Assembly (NCBI GenBank): GCA_947331495.1
Contig: CAMZOI010000001.1
Coordinates: forward strand, 62,001-126,000
Direction of reading: 5' to 3'
DNA: 64,000 bases
Source: Erythrobacteraceae bacterium Alg239-R51
GTDB taxonomy: Bacteria > Pseudomonadota > Alphaproteobacteria > Sphingomonadales > Sphingomonadaceae
How positions within the stretch are numbered: the first letter of the stretch is position 1; every line of letters begins with the position of its first letter. Below the pieces are notes generated by a model that searched no databases, had not been told where the DNA came from, and was given only the letters and a program-made list of their open reading frames with translations. The position numbers were made by a program, and so were the translations under genes. This document shows, one piece after another, positions 36,058 through 44,808 of this stretch.

Positions 36058-37140
36058 ATGACCAAATCGTCCGCTTCGACACGTCCCATTGCCTTGGCCA
36101 ACTGGTTGTTCGTCGTCGCAGCGATGGTGGTTGTGATGGTCGCGGTGGGCGGGATCACACGCCTTACCGAAAGCGGCCTGTCCATCACGCAGTGGAAGCC
36201 GATTACCGGCGCCATACCGCCGCTGTCGGATAGAGCGTGGCAGGTTGAGTTCGATCTGTACAAGCAGACGGGGGAATACCGGAACGTCACCGGTCCGGCG
36301 GGAATGGACCTTGAAGCCTTCAAGTTCATTTTCTTCTGGGAATGGTTTCACCGCCTGCTTGGCCGACTGATCGGTCTTGCCTTTGCCCTGCCACTCGCTT
36401 GGTTCTGGGTGCGCAATGCCATCCCCCAGGGGTATAGATGGCGGCTCGTCGCCTTGCTTGCCCTCGGAGGACTGCAGGGTGTGTTCGGGTGGTTCATGGT
36501 CCGTAGCGGTCTTGCGGGGACCATGACGGATGTCAGCCATTTCTGGCTTTCGATCCATCTACTGACTGCCCTGTTCACGCTGGGCGGGTTGATCTGGACC
36601 GCGCTCGACCTGCGCACGCTTGCGGCAGCCCGCGCCCGACCCGCCTCCTGGACCATGGCGGCGGGATGGGTGACGGCAATACTTTTCTTGCAACTGTTGC
36701 TCGGCGCGTGGGTCGCGGGGCTCAACGCAGGATTGGCAAGCGACACGTGGCCATTGATGCAAGGGCGTTTCATGCCCGAATTCGACAACTCCCGCGGTCT
36801 GTTCTGGGCCGCAACGCACGATCCGTACCTCATCCACTTTCTCCATCGGTGGTGGGCTTGGGCGGCGGTTGTCGCCCTGATCGTGATGGCACGGCGCGTA
36901 AAGCCGAAACAGCGTGTCGCGTCGCTCGCCATCCACTCTGCTTTCGGAACCCAAATCCTGCTAGGTATCGCGACCGTATGGACCGGCGTAGCCCTATGGG
37001 TGGCCGTCGCGCACCAACTGGTAGGCGCATTGTTGGTCGCGGCCGTTGCGTGGGGCGCGCATGTCCTCGGACGTCAATCAAGGGCTGACGCCGCGACGAT
37101 ACCGGGTTCGCAACGAGCACCTACTGCAAAAACCCGCTAG
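36058..37140 (+). CDS. ctaA: Heme A synthase CtaA/COX15
   Basis: 360 residues, eight membrane helices, COX15 type. Oxidises heme O to heme A for cytochrome c oxidase. Hallmarks: GGITRLTESGLSITQWKPITGAIPPLS, FFWEWFHRLLGRLIGL (heme-ligand His), DVSHFWLSIHLLTALF, and FLHRWWAWAAVVALI. The start at 36058 is chosen over the ATG at 36001, which lacks family support. Divergent from MerC. Confidence 0.93.
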   Translation: MTKSSASTRPIALANWLFVVAAMVVVMVAVGGITRLTESGLSITQWKPITGAIPPLSDRAWQVEFDLYKQTGEYRNVTGPAGMDLEAFKFIFFWEWFHRLLGRLIGLAFALPLAWFWVRNAIPQGYRWRLVALLALGGLQGVFGWFMVRSGLAGTMTDVSHFWLSIHLLTALFTLGGLIWTALDLRTLAAARARPASWTMAAGWVTAILFLQLLLGAWVAGLNAGLASDTWPLMQGRFMPEFDNSRGLFWAATHDPYLIHFLHRWWAWAAVVALIVMARRVKPKQRVASLAIHSAFGTQILLGIATVWTGVALWVAVAHQLVGALLVAAVAWGAHVLGRQSRADAATIPGSQRAPTAKTR

Positions 37141-37213
37141 CGCAAGACGCGCAAAATTGCCCCCGAACAATGACGCGGTATAGTTTTACCGCTCGTGTAA
37201 GGCGCAGAACTGC

Positions 37214-37242
37214 TTGACTTACAGGCGTTCAGCGGCCATTTG
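37214..37242 (+). promoter_or_regulatory. Possible promoter of rplM-rpsI
   Basis: TTGACT at 37214-37219 followed 17 nt later by a weak CATTTG. The -35 is good, the -10 poor. About 70 nt before rplM. Confidence 0.3.
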
Positions 37243-37310
37243 CCTCGCGCTTGGCGAACTCGCTTCGCGGATTCGCTCGCTAACAAATCAACGGAATGGA
37301 AAGAATAGCC

Positions 37311-37790
37311 ATGAAGGCTCTAACCAAGGCCACCCGGTCGATCAAACCGGCCGAGGTCGAAAAGAATTGGCACATTATCGACGCCGAAGGACTCGTTGTG
37401 GGTCGCCTGGCGGCAATCATCGCCAACCATCTGCGCGGCAAGCATAAGCCGAGCTACACGCCCCATGTCGATTGTGGCGACCACGTGATCGTCATAAATG
37501 CCGAGAAGGTGAAGTTCACCGGCAAGAAGATGTCTGACAAGGTCTATTACAGGCACACGGGCTGGATCGGCGGTATCAAGGAAACGACGCCCGAGAAGGT
37601 GCTTGAAGGCCGCTTCCCTGAACGCGTCCTGGAAAAAGCTGTAGAGCGCATGGTCCCGCGCGGACCACTGGGTCGGGCGCAAATGCGTGCGCTCCATGTC
37701 TTTGCCGGCACGGAGCATCCCTATGACGGCCAACAGCCCGAGAAGCTCGACGTTGCCTCGATGAACCGCAAGAACAAGGTTGTCGCATAA
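37311..37790 (+). CDS. rplM: 50S ribosomal protein L13
   Basis: 159 residues. [20 protein letters not shown] start, then [28 protein letters not shown] and the C-terminal [15 protein letters not shown] type tail (here [14 protein letters not shown]). Large subunit assembly protein. The stop overlaps the rpsI start by 1 nt (TAATG). ATG 37311 is preferred over 37296 by RBS GGAAAG and by family N-terminus. Confidence 0.97.
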   Translation: MKALTKATRSIKPAEVEKNWHIIDAEGLVVGRLAAIIANHLRGKHKPSYTPHVDCGDHVIVINAEKVKFTGKKMSDKVYYRHTGWIGGIKETTPEKVLEGRFPERVLEKAVERMVPRGPLGRAQMRALHVFAGTEHPYDGQQPEKLDVASMNRKNKVVA

Positions 37791-38380
37791 TGGTCTCTGA
37801 ATCCGATAACGAAAAGAACCCCGAAACCGAAACCAAGGTCGAAACGGGTGCGGCGGTAGACACCAAGCCGAAGAGCGAGAGCGTTTCCGACCTCGCCGAC
37901 CTGAAGGATATCGCCGCAGATGCACCACAGGGTGACGCTGCGGACATCGCCAGGACTGCCGAAGTTCCGTTGCGTGAGCAGGAGCTCGACAAGGAAGGTC
38001 GTGCTTACGCGACCGGTCGGCGCAAGGATGCGACGGCGCGCGTTTGGCTCAAGCCTGGCAGCGGCAAGGTCATCGTCAATGGCAAGGATCAGGAAGTGTA
38101 TTTCGCGCGTCCGACGCTGCGCCTGATTATCGACCAGCCCTTCACCATTACCGAGCGTCAGGGGCAGTACGATGTCGTCGCCACCGTGAGTGGTGGTGGA
38201 CTTTCGGGCCAGGCCGGTGCGGTCAAGCACGGTATCAGTCAGGCCCTTACCAAGTACGAGCCAGCGTTGCGCAGCACGGTGAAGGCTGCAGGCTTCCTTA
38301 CGCGAGACCCGCGGGTGGTCGAGCGCAAGAAGTACGGTCGGGCCAAGGCTCGCCGCAGCTTCCAGTTCTCGAAGCGTTAA
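37790..38380 (+). CDS. rpsI: 30S ribosomal protein S9 with acidic N-terminal extension
   Basis: 196 residues, against about 130 for E. coli S9. The C-terminal about 130 carry the S9 fold: [36 protein letters not shown] and the end [21 protein letters not shown]. The first about 65 residues are acidic and low in structure ([17 protein letters not shown]). Small-subunit decoding-site protein. Co-translated with rplM; followed by an intrinsic terminator. Confidence 0.96.
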   Translation: MVSESDNEKNPETETKVETGAAVDTKPKSESVSDLADLKDIAADAPQGDAADIARTAEVPLREQELDKEGRAYATGRRKDATARVWLKPGSGKVIVNGKDQEVYFARPTLRLIIDQPFTITERQGQYDVVATVSGGGLSGQAGAVKHGISQALTKYEPALRSTVKAAGFLTRDPRVVERKKYGRAKARRSFQFSKR

Positions 38381-38405
38381 ATCGCGACTTTCACGATCAC
38401 CGAGG

Positions 38406-38435
38406 AAGGGCGGTTCCGCAAGGGGCCGCCCTTTT
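38406..38435 (+). terminator. Rho-independent terminator of rplM-rpsI
   Basis: GGGCGGTTCC pairs with GGGGCCGCCC (one G-U and a loop of 4), followed by TTTT; 26 nt after the rpsI stop. Confidence 0.75.
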
Positions 38436-38493
38436 CGTTTCGGCGAGCTAGAAGAGGCACAGCCCTATCAATTTCTTCTGATGCGCGAGCCAG

Positions 38494-39342
38494 CTAGCGG
38501 ACCGGGGGATCGACGCGCGGCACCTGCCGAACTGGCGCTACAGGGTCTGACTCGCGGCGCGGCGGGAGCGCGTTTTCGGGCACGTCGTCAATCTGCATGT
38601 CGCCTGTCTCGACATCGTCGAGATTGCGCACACAGACGGTCAGCCCTTCGCCATCCCATTCGAGGTCGTTGAAACTCGGCGGGGTCGAGCGGGTCCGCTT
38701 CGACAAAGTACCAGCCCCAATCATTCGAATTGGACCCTCGCCCGTCTGTTCCATGATATCGAAGGCATCGTGGACATGACCGGAAAGGACCGCCTCGACC
38801 GGACGTTTCGCAAGTTCGCGCAGGGCCTTGTCGCCATGCTTGGTGAGCGCAGTCCCTTGTGTGCCGACTTCTCGCAAGGGGTGATGGACCGTGACCAAGG
38901 CTCGCGTCCCGCCGGGAAGGGCATCGATAGCAGCAAGACATTTGGCCAGCGCAGCATCGGTCACCCATCCTTTCGACCAGTTCAGACGCGGCTGCGCGCG
39001 TACGGCGGTCTTCAATGGCACGATATGAAGCGTCCCGAGGTCAATCTCGCGTTCTACTTTCTCCTCCATCCCTCGAAACCGGCGATAAGGCGCAAAGAAC
39101 CGTTCGATGGGATTGAAATAAGGCATGTCGTGATTGCCGACTTCGACAGTCACGGGGGCTTGGAGGGAATTGATCCAGTGCGTAGCCGCCTCGAACTCCC
39201 GCGATCTGGCTCGCATCGTAAGATCACCGGTGATCGCTACAGCGTCCGGTTGATGTTCTTCGATTTCCTGCTTCACCCAGTCGAGCGCGCGATTGTTCTC
39301 GAGCCCGAAATGAATGTCCGAGAGGTGAAATATACGGCGCAT
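38494..39342 (-). CDS. Calcineurin-like metallophosphoesterase
   Basis: 282 residues from ATG 39342 (ATG 39354 also possible). Full metallophosphoesterase motif set: LSDIHFG (DxH), ITGDLT (GDx), VGNHDMPYF (GNHD), VHHPLRE and SGHVHDAF (GHxH). Dinuclear metal phosphoesterase; CpdA-like (cAMP phosphodiesterase) is one possibility, substrate unproven. The C-terminal 25 residues are a proline/arginine tail. Starts 1 nt after the lipid kinase stop, so the two are coupled. Confidence 0.85.
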   Translation of the reverse strand: MRRIFHLSDIHFGLENNRALDWVKQEIEEHQPDAVAITGDLTMRARSREFEAATHWINSLQAPVTVEVGNHDMPYFNPIERFFAPYRRFRGMEEKVEREIDLGTLHIVPLKTAVRAQPRLNWSKGWVTDAALAKCLAAIDALPGGTRALVTVHHPLREVGTQGTALTKHGDKALRELAKRPVEAVLSGHVHDAFDIMEQTGEGPIRMIGAGTLSKRTRSTPPSFNDLEWDGEGLTVCVRNLDDVETGDMQIDDVPENALPPRRESDPVAPVRQVPRVDPPVR

Positions 39343-39343
39343 G

Positions 39344-40198
39344 TCAGAAACCATGGGCGGTCGCTAGCAGATCGACTTCGCATGCGGCTACCTCGATCGA
39401 CGCGCGGGCCGAAAGGGTCGCCGGTTCACCATCGAGGAGTACGTGGAGCGGCGAGTTATCGACGGTTTGCAGCGTGAACATATCTTCCAGCCCCAGCCGG
39501 GTATGAGGTCCTTCGCGGAATTTACGGCGCAGCAAGGCAAAGCCCTGCTGTAGGAATTCTCCGATATCTTCGGCATGATACGCGTCGAGCAACAGCCCGC
39601 GATGTCCGGGCGTAAGTTCCATCAGCGGATAGCCGGCCCGCCGGCCGCGTGCCGGTTCGACACATTGCACCGTAGGCCCCCCTGTCGTTTCGGCCAAGGC
39701 CTCGCCCATACCCTCTGCCATTCCCGGCAGGTCGAAATCGCGCATCGCCTCGCGGACGTCCGCCCACGCCGTACCGGGACCGGCCAGGAGATCAGCAAGA
39801 GCATCGCCTTTCTCACAGCGGGCGACGAGCGGTCGAACCCTGCGGAACGCACCTGACGCCATGCGCTCGATGATCGTGTCCAGATCGGCATCGCCGTGTA
39901 GCCGATGACACAGCAGGTTCATGGTGCCGCCGGGTAGTGCAAGGACTTCTCCACCCCAGCCATAAAGCCCAGTGATTGCTCCATTCAAGGTTCCGTCCCC
40001 CGTGAATACGGCGAGGCGGGAGATATTGGCGTTCTCGAGTTCCTCACGGGTCGGAAGATCTTCTTCAGGAAAAACGATCTCTCGCTCGATCGCAAATCCG
40101 TTGCGGGAGCAGCAATTGTGCAGCGCGTCCAACGCCGTTTCAGAATTGCTGCCGCTTTGCGAATTGATCAGCAGCCATGAAGGGGTCATGCCGTCCAT
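39344..40198 (-). CDS. Diacylglycerol kinase-family lipid kinase
   Basis: 284 residues. NINSQSGSNSETAL-like phosphate binding start (LLINSQSGSN), VFTGDGTLNGAI (GDGT catalytic motif) and ALPGGTMNLLCHRL. The C-terminal half has the beta-sandwich of the DAGK_cat family (LDGEPATLSARASIEVAACEV). Phosphorylates a lipid alcohol; diacylglycerol or a sphingoid base are candidates, and sphingolipids are plausible in this lineage. ATG 40198 used. Confidence 0.85.
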   Translation of the reverse strand: MDGMTPSWLLINSQSGSNSETALDALHNCCSRNGFAIEREIVFPEEDLPTREELENANISRLAVFTGDGTLNGAITGLYGWGGEVLALPGGTMNLLCHRLHGDADLDTIIERMASGAFRRVRPLVARCEKGDALADLLAGPGTAWADVREAMRDFDLPGMAEGMGEALAETTGGPTVQCVEPARGRRAGYPLMELTPGHRGLLLDAYHAEDIGEFLQQGFALLRRKFREGPHTRLGLEDMFTLQTVDNSPLHVLLDGEPATLSARASIEVAACEVDLLATAHGF

Positions 40199-40236
40199 AC
40201 AGATGGAGCGCTGCAAACCGCTTCCGGTTCCAGCCG

Positions 40237-40503
40237 CTAGACGCGATCACTGAGCATTAGCCAGGCGGCTACGACATTGAAAACGCTGTAGGTAGCATAA
40301 AACCAAGCTGTGCTTGGCCAGCCATTCGCGGTCAGGAGCATGGCGGCAAGCAGAACGACGAACTCGAAGACAAGCGTGAACCTTCCACCATCGCGCCGAA
40401 ACAGTTCAGGGAGCGATTCCAGCGCCGGGTGATGGCTGGCAATCACCGCTTTGTGCATCGCGAAGTTCGCGACGCCCAGTACGAAGAGAACCGCCAGCAG
40501 CAT
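40237..40503 (-). CDS. Small inner-membrane protein
   Basis: 88 residues from ATG 40503, with three hydrophobic helices (MLLAVLFVLGVANFAMHKAVI, FTLVFEFVVLLAAMLLTANG, FYATYSVFNVVAAWLML). The longer frame to 40767 has no helix or family support. Function unknown. Confidence 0.55.
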   Translation of the reverse strand: MLLAVLFVLGVANFAMHKAVIASHHPALESLPELFRRDGGRFTLVFEFVVLLAAMLLTANGWPSTAWFYATYSVFNVVAAWLMLSDRV

Positions 40504-40640
40504 CGACAAAGGGCATAGGCGGGCCGTTCGCCGATTGCCAATAGCTCTTCGTCGGCAAGAACACGACCGCCGTCCAAAATCGCCGTCGTCCATCGAAACC
40601 GGCATGAAATTACAGTTGTAGCCAGGCAATACAGTTGGCA

Positions 40641-40686
40641 GCGGCGGGTTCATATTTACCCAGTCCCCCAAGACCGAACCCGCCGC
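40641..40686 (+). promoter_or_regulatory. Perfect 11-bp leader hairpin before the urcA-family gene
   Basis: GCGGCGGGTTC (40641-40651) and GAACCCGCCGC (40676-40686) are exactly complementary with a 24-nt loop. The 3' arm ends 5 nt before the GGAGG ribosome-binding site at 40692-40696, so folding could affect translation or mRNA stability. Not a terminator: no T run. Confidence 0.6.
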
Positions 40687-40704
40687 AACCTGGAGGAAAG
40701 AGCA

Positions 40705-40998
40705 ATGAAAAAGATTGTTGCAACGCTGTCCGCCTTGGCTCTTGTCGTGCCGATGGCCAGCGCGCACGCCGAGAGCATCTCGATCGAATATTCAGACCTC
40801 AATCTGTCTTCCCCTGAAGGTCAGAAACAACTCGAGCGACGGATCGATGCGGCGGCTCGCAAGGTTTGCGAACTGGAACGCACTCAGACAGGAACACGGA
40901 TTCGCAATCCTGACGCGCTTGCCTGTTACGAACAGGCCAAGGTCCAAGCGAAGAGACAACTGGCAGCCGTGATCGAACGGGAAGCCAAGGGCGGCTAA
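40705..40998 (+). CDS. UrcA family protein
   Basis: 97 residues with signal peptide (KKIVATLSALALVVPMASAHA). The mature protein ISIEYSDLNLSSPEGQKQLERRIDAAARKVCELE, split around conserved S-P-E-G, matches the UrcA family of small exported proteins with two cysteines (KVCELE, ALACYEQ). Function unknown. GGAGG ribosome-binding site 8 nt ahead. Own leader hairpin and terminator suggest a highly expressed single gene. Confidence 0.85.
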   Translation: MKKIVATLSALALVVPMASAHAESISIEYSDLNLSSPEGQKQLERRIDAAARKVCELERTQTGTRIRNPDALACYEQAKVQAKRQLAAVIEREAKGG

Positions 40999-41028
40999 CC
41001 CCCCCGGTAATGCCGCTTCCTGCAGCCT

Positions 41029-41066
41029 CGCCCCGACTTCAGTCCCCGGGGCGGGGCCCTTTTTTT
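41029..41066 (+). terminator. Rho-independent terminator of the urcA-family gene
   Basis: CGCCCCG (41029-41035) pairs with CGGGGCG (41047-41053), 11-nt loop, then a run of seven T at 41060-41066. Lies between two convergent genes. Confidence 0.7.
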
Positions 41067-41098
41067 GCAATCAGACAGATGTCGGCGGCATGGAGGAA

Positions 41099-41848
41099 CT
41101 AACGTCCGGCCATCGCCTTTACCTTGGGAAGATAGGTTCGCCCGATCCTCAAGGCGTCCTCACCTTCGATCTCACACGACCATACGCCCAGACCGTCATG
41201 ACGCAGTCCGGTAATACGGTCCTTGCGCAGTATGGTGGAACGATGGATGCGGATGAACTGAGCAGGATCCAGTCGATCTTCGAGCCCGGCAATCGTCTGC
41301 AGCAGAAGATAGGTGCGCACCTCGTCGCCATTTCCCACATAAAGGCGGACATAATCACGTTCCGCATCGATCCGCCCAACTTCTGATGTGGCAATCCGGA
41401 TGAGCTCGGACCGGTGCGGGATCCACAGTTCTTCCAGCCAAGGACTGTGACCGCGCCGGGTGTCGTCCCGACGCGCCAGCGCCCGCTGGACCGCTCGCTC
41501 GAGACGGTCCGGCTTGACCGGCTTGAGAACGTAATCGACCGCATCCAGATCGAACGCCTCAACGGCATAATTGTCATGAGCCGTTACGAAGACCACCGCC
41601 GGGCGCTGTTCCGCCTTCGCCAGTGCCCTTGCTACCGACAGACCGTCGACTTCGGGCATCGTCATGTCGAGCAGGATCAGATCCGGCTTCAGCGCGTCGA
41701 CAAGCCGCAAGGCCTGAGCCCCATCGCTCGCGGTACCGATAACATGGAGATCATCAATCTTGGCGCAGATGACCTGCATGCGCTCGACTGCCAGCGGTTC
41801 ATCGTCCACTATCAGGGTGCGCAGTCTATTCTCGCTGTCGTCAGCCAT
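41099..41848 (-). CDS. LytTR-family response regulator (second pair)
   Basis: 249 residues. Receiver: IVDDEPLAVERMQVI, LILLDMTMPEVDG, VVFVTAHDNYAVEAF, and YVLKPVKPDRLERAV. LytTR domain at about 150-249 with IRIATSEVGRIDAERDYVRLY and IRIHRSTILRKDRITG. Partner is the kinase upstream on the same strand (8-nt overlap). Paralogous to the pair at 7.8-9.8 kb. Confidence 0.92.
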   Translation of the reverse strand: MADDSENRLRTLIVDDEPLAVERMQVICAKIDDLHVIGTASDGAQALRLVDALKPDLILLDMTMPEVDGLSVARALAKAEQRPAVVFVTAHDNYAVEAFDLDAVDYVLKPVKPDRLERAVQRALARRDDTRRGHSPWLEELWIPHRSELIRIATSEVGRIDAERDYVRLYVGNGDEVRTYLLLQTIAGLEDRLDPAQFIRIHRSTILRKDRITGLRHDGLGVWSCEIEGEDALRIGRTYLPKVKAMAGR

Positions 41849-43055
41849 GCTTCACCATCGGCAACCGCAGTTCGGTCTCGTAGCCATCTTTCGTTGCTCC
41901 GGAGACGATACTAGCTTCATCCCCAAAGCGAGCTTTGAGCCGATCCCGGACATTTGCAAGACCGATACCAAACCCACCAACATCGCCTTTCCCGGGCCCA
42001 TCGTCGCTGACAGTCAGGACAAGACGGCCGTACTCCTCGCGAGCTGAAATAGTGACCGTAACCGGTTTGGCGCTGGTCGATACGCCATATTTCACCGAGT
42101 TTTCTACCAATGGCTGGAGGATCATCCCGGGAACCTGAAAGTGCGCGAGTTGCGCGGGAAGGTTCACATGCACCCGCAACCTTCGCGGGAAACGCACTGA
42201 TTCGATCTCAAGGTAATGCTCCTGCAAGTCAATCTCGTCTTCCAGGGCAACATCTCCCGTGGAATCCTCAGCTAGGCTGTGGCGGTAAAAACGCGAGATG
42301 GTCTGGATCATTTGTTCCGCTCGATCGACCTTGCCCGTCATCACCAGGGCCGAGAGCGAATTGAGCGTATTGAACAGGAAATGCGGATTTACCTGATAGC
42401 GCAGGCTCCTGAGTTCCGCAGCCTTGGCCGCGCTACGAAAGCGTTCTCCTTGTCGTTCGGCTTCGCGCGCACGAGCGCCGGCGAGCAGCGCGAAGTACAA
42501 GGCTGCCCAGGCAAGCAGAAGAAAGTACTGGCTGAGTGCGAGTTCCACCAAGCGCAGCCATTGGTCGGTTGCGGTTTCGGCCGGCAGTATGACCCGGTTG
42601 ATTGCCGGGCCGAGCGACTCGTCGATCTCGCCCTCGCCGCTCGCCGGCGCTTCGATGATGACATTGCCCGCCTCGTCGCGCCGCAGCGAGAATCCCTTCT
42701 CCTGTGCGAGTTCGCTTTCCAGCCTGTCTTGCAGGTCGGCGAACATCATCTGGTTCGTTTGCGCGATCAGCAACGCTGTCGGCATCGCCAGAACAACGGC
42801 GGCAGCCACCTGCAACGCAAGACTCCGGTGATCGAACAGCCGCAGGACCAGCCAAAGAAGAAACGTTGCACCTACGCCCGCTCCGGCAACGACAAGACGG
42901 CGTATGATCAGTTCCGCCTGGAGGTCGAGCCCGACAACCCAGCCGCGCACGGTAAAAATTACGAAATAGGCGAGCCACAGCCCGAGGATCGACAGGAGTA
43001 CCGTACGGATAGCCACCCGCGCAGGCTCGACAGAAGAGGCGTATTTCTCAGACAA
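41841..43055 (-). CDS. LytS/YehU-type histidine kinase (second pair)
   Basis: 404 residues if TTG 43055 is the start; the frame is open to TTG 43166, which would overlap the fumarase stop. Membrane helices near the N-terminus (RTVLLSILGLWLAYFVIFTV, LVVAGAGVGATFLLWLVLRL, LALQVAAAVVLAMPTALLI), then RYQVNPHFLFNTLNSLSALV with the acceptor histidine, NSVKYG and SDDGPGKGDVGGFGIGLANV. Start uncertain. Cognate regulator is downstream. Confidence 0.88.
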   Translation of the reverse strand: MSEKYASSVEPARVAIRTVLLSILGLWLAYFVIFTVRGWVVGLDLQAELIIRRLVVAGAGVGATFLLWLVLRLFDHRSLALQVAAAVVLAMPTALLIAQTNQMMFADLQDRLESELAQEKGFSLRRDEAGNVIIEAPASGEGEIDESLGPAINRVILPAETATDQWLRLVELALSQYFLLLAWAALYFALLAGARAREAERQGERFRSAAKAAELRSLRYQVNPHFLFNTLNSLSALVMTGKVDRAEQMIQTISRFYRHSLAEDSTGDVALEDEIDLQEHYLEIESVRFPRRLRVHVNLPAQLAHFQVPGMILQPLVENSVKYGVSTSAKPVTVTISAREEYGRLVLTVSDDGPGKGDVGGFGIGLANVRDRLKARFGDEASIVSGATKDGYETELRLPMVKHG

Positions 43056-43137
43056 CCTCTCTGCTCTGGCGCGCCCTGATGAAATAATCCATAGCTGCGG
43101 TCGACCCGTCTGGGTCCTTGGTCGAGAGTTGAGTGGA

Positions 43138-44661
43138 TCAGGCTGGTTCGAAATCTCCCTGGGCAATGCGTTTGCGCCATTGCGCGGGCGCTAGGGTATG
43201 GACGTTGTTGCCTGCAGCATCGACCGCGACGGTGACCGGCATGTCCTGCACTTCGAATTCGTAGATTGCCTCCATCCCGAGATCTTCGAAAGCAACGACT
43301 TGAGCACTCTTGATTGCCCGGCTGACGAGATAGGCCGCGCCGCCCGTCGCCATGAGGTAGGCAACCCTGAACCTGCTGATGACTTCGACTGCGTCGTGTC
43401 CACGTTCAGCCTTGCCGATCATCGCCAGAAGACCGAGATCGAGCATCATTTCGGTGAACTTATCCATCCGCGTTGCCGTCGTCGGCCCGGCTGGACCGAC
43501 GATTTCACCCATGACCGGATCGACCGGGCCGACATAGTAGATTGCGCGACCCTTGAATTCGACTGGCAGATCCTCGCCTTTCTCAAGCATGTCGTGGATG
43601 CGCTTATGCGCCGCATCGCGACCGGTCAGCATCTTTCCGGACAATAGCAGGCGGTCGCCGTGTTCCCAGCCTGCGACCTCTTCCGGCGTGAGGTTGTCGA
43701 GGTCCACGCGCCTGGCAGCCTGGTCCGGCTGCCAGGTGACCTGCGGATAATCTTCGATACGAGGGGGCTCAAGATATGCCGGGCCAGAACCGTCGAGGAC
43801 GAAATGCGCGTGGCGGGTGGCAGCACAATTGGGAATCATCGCGACCGGCTTGCCGGCGGCATGACATGGCGCGTCGAGAATCTTCACGTCCAGCACGGTC
43901 GAGAGGCCGCCGAGACCTTGTGCGCCGATCCCCTGCGCGTTGACAGCATCGAAAATGTCGACGCGCAATTGCTCGAGATCGCTCCGCGCTCCGCGCGCTT
44001 TCAACTGGCCCATATCGATCGGTTCCATCAGCGAGAGCTTGGCAAGCTTCATGCAGTGCTCTGCGGTACCGCCTATGCCGATGCCGAGCATGCCCGGCGG
44101 ACACCATCCCGCGCCCATCGAGGGAAGCTGTTCCACAACCCAGTCGACGATGTTGTCCGATGGGTTCATCATCTTGAACTTCGACTTGTTCTCGCTGCCC
44201 CCGCCCTTGGCAGCGACGTCGATCTCCATCTGGTTGCCCGACACCATTTCGACCGACAGAACACACGGTGTGTTGTCGCGCGTGTTGCGGCGGGTAAAGG
44301 CAGGATCGGCGAGGATCGAGGCGCGGAGCTTGTTGTCGGGGTGATTGTACGCTTGCCGCACACCCTCATCGACAACAAGCTGCAAGGGGCGCGCGCTATC
44401 GAGGCGGCAGTTCATGCCCCATCTGACGAAGACGTTGACGATTCCCGTATCCTGACAGATCGGGCGATGGCCTTCGGCACACATGCGGCTGTTAGTGAGT
44501 ATCTGCGCAATCGCATCCTTGGCGGCTACGCCCCGTTCGGCCTCGTAGGCCTCGCCGAGTGCGCGAATGTAATCCATCGGATGGTAATAAGAGATATATT
44601 GCAGCGCATCGGCGACACTTTCGATCAGGTCTTCTTCCCGTATGACAGTCATGTCGCTCAT
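43138..44661 (-). CDS. Fumarate hydratase, class I
   Basis: 507 residues, iron-sulfur fumarase. Interconverts fumarate and malate in the TCA cycle. The Fe-S cysteines occur in HRPICQDTG (about 84-92), MIPNCAATRHAH and PCHAAGKP-type segments; KGGGSENKSKF and GWCPPGMLGIGIGGTAEHC are diagnostic. The C-terminal domain has IYYVGPVDPVMGEIVGPAGPTTATRMD. ATG 44661 is used (MSDMTVIREED). Confidence 0.94.
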   Translation of the reverse strand: MSDMTVIREEDLIESVADALQYISYYHPMDYIRALGEAYEAERGVAAKDAIAQILTNSRMCAEGHRPICQDTGIVNVFVRWGMNCRLDSARPLQLVVDEGVRQAYNHPDNKLRASILADPAFTRRNTRDNTPCVLSVEMVSGNQMEIDVAAKGGGSENKSKFKMMNPSDNIVDWVVEQLPSMGAGWCPPGMLGIGIGGTAEHCMKLAKLSLMEPIDMGQLKARGARSDLEQLRVDIFDAVNAQGIGAQGLGGLSTVLDVKILDAPCHAAGKPVAMIPNCAATRHAHFVLDGSGPAYLEPPRIEDYPQVTWQPDQAARRVDLDNLTPEEVAGWEHGDRLLLSGKMLTGRDAAHKRIHDMLEKGEDLPVEFKGRAIYYVGPVDPVMGEIVGPAGPTTATRMDKFTEMMLDLGLLAMIGKAERGHDAVEVISRFRVAYLMATGGAAYLVSRAIKSAQVVAFEDLGMEAIYEFEVQDMPVTVAVDAAGNNVHTLAPAQWRKRIAQGDFEPA

Positions 44662-44808
44662 CGCCGCGCGTTCCCATGTTGCAGATTTGCTCTCCCCGAT
44701 AACCGCGTTGACTGCCATCGGTCAAAGAGCTTGGCCGCCCCCGGGCTTGCGCCTAGAGCAGGAAACCTTGACGATGTGTGTTAGATATATAAGACAGCAC
44801 GGACTGAC

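Noticed and set aside
40504..40767. Upstream part of the minus-strand membrane protein frame
   Set aside because: No helix or family support and it runs over the urcA-family promoter and leader region.
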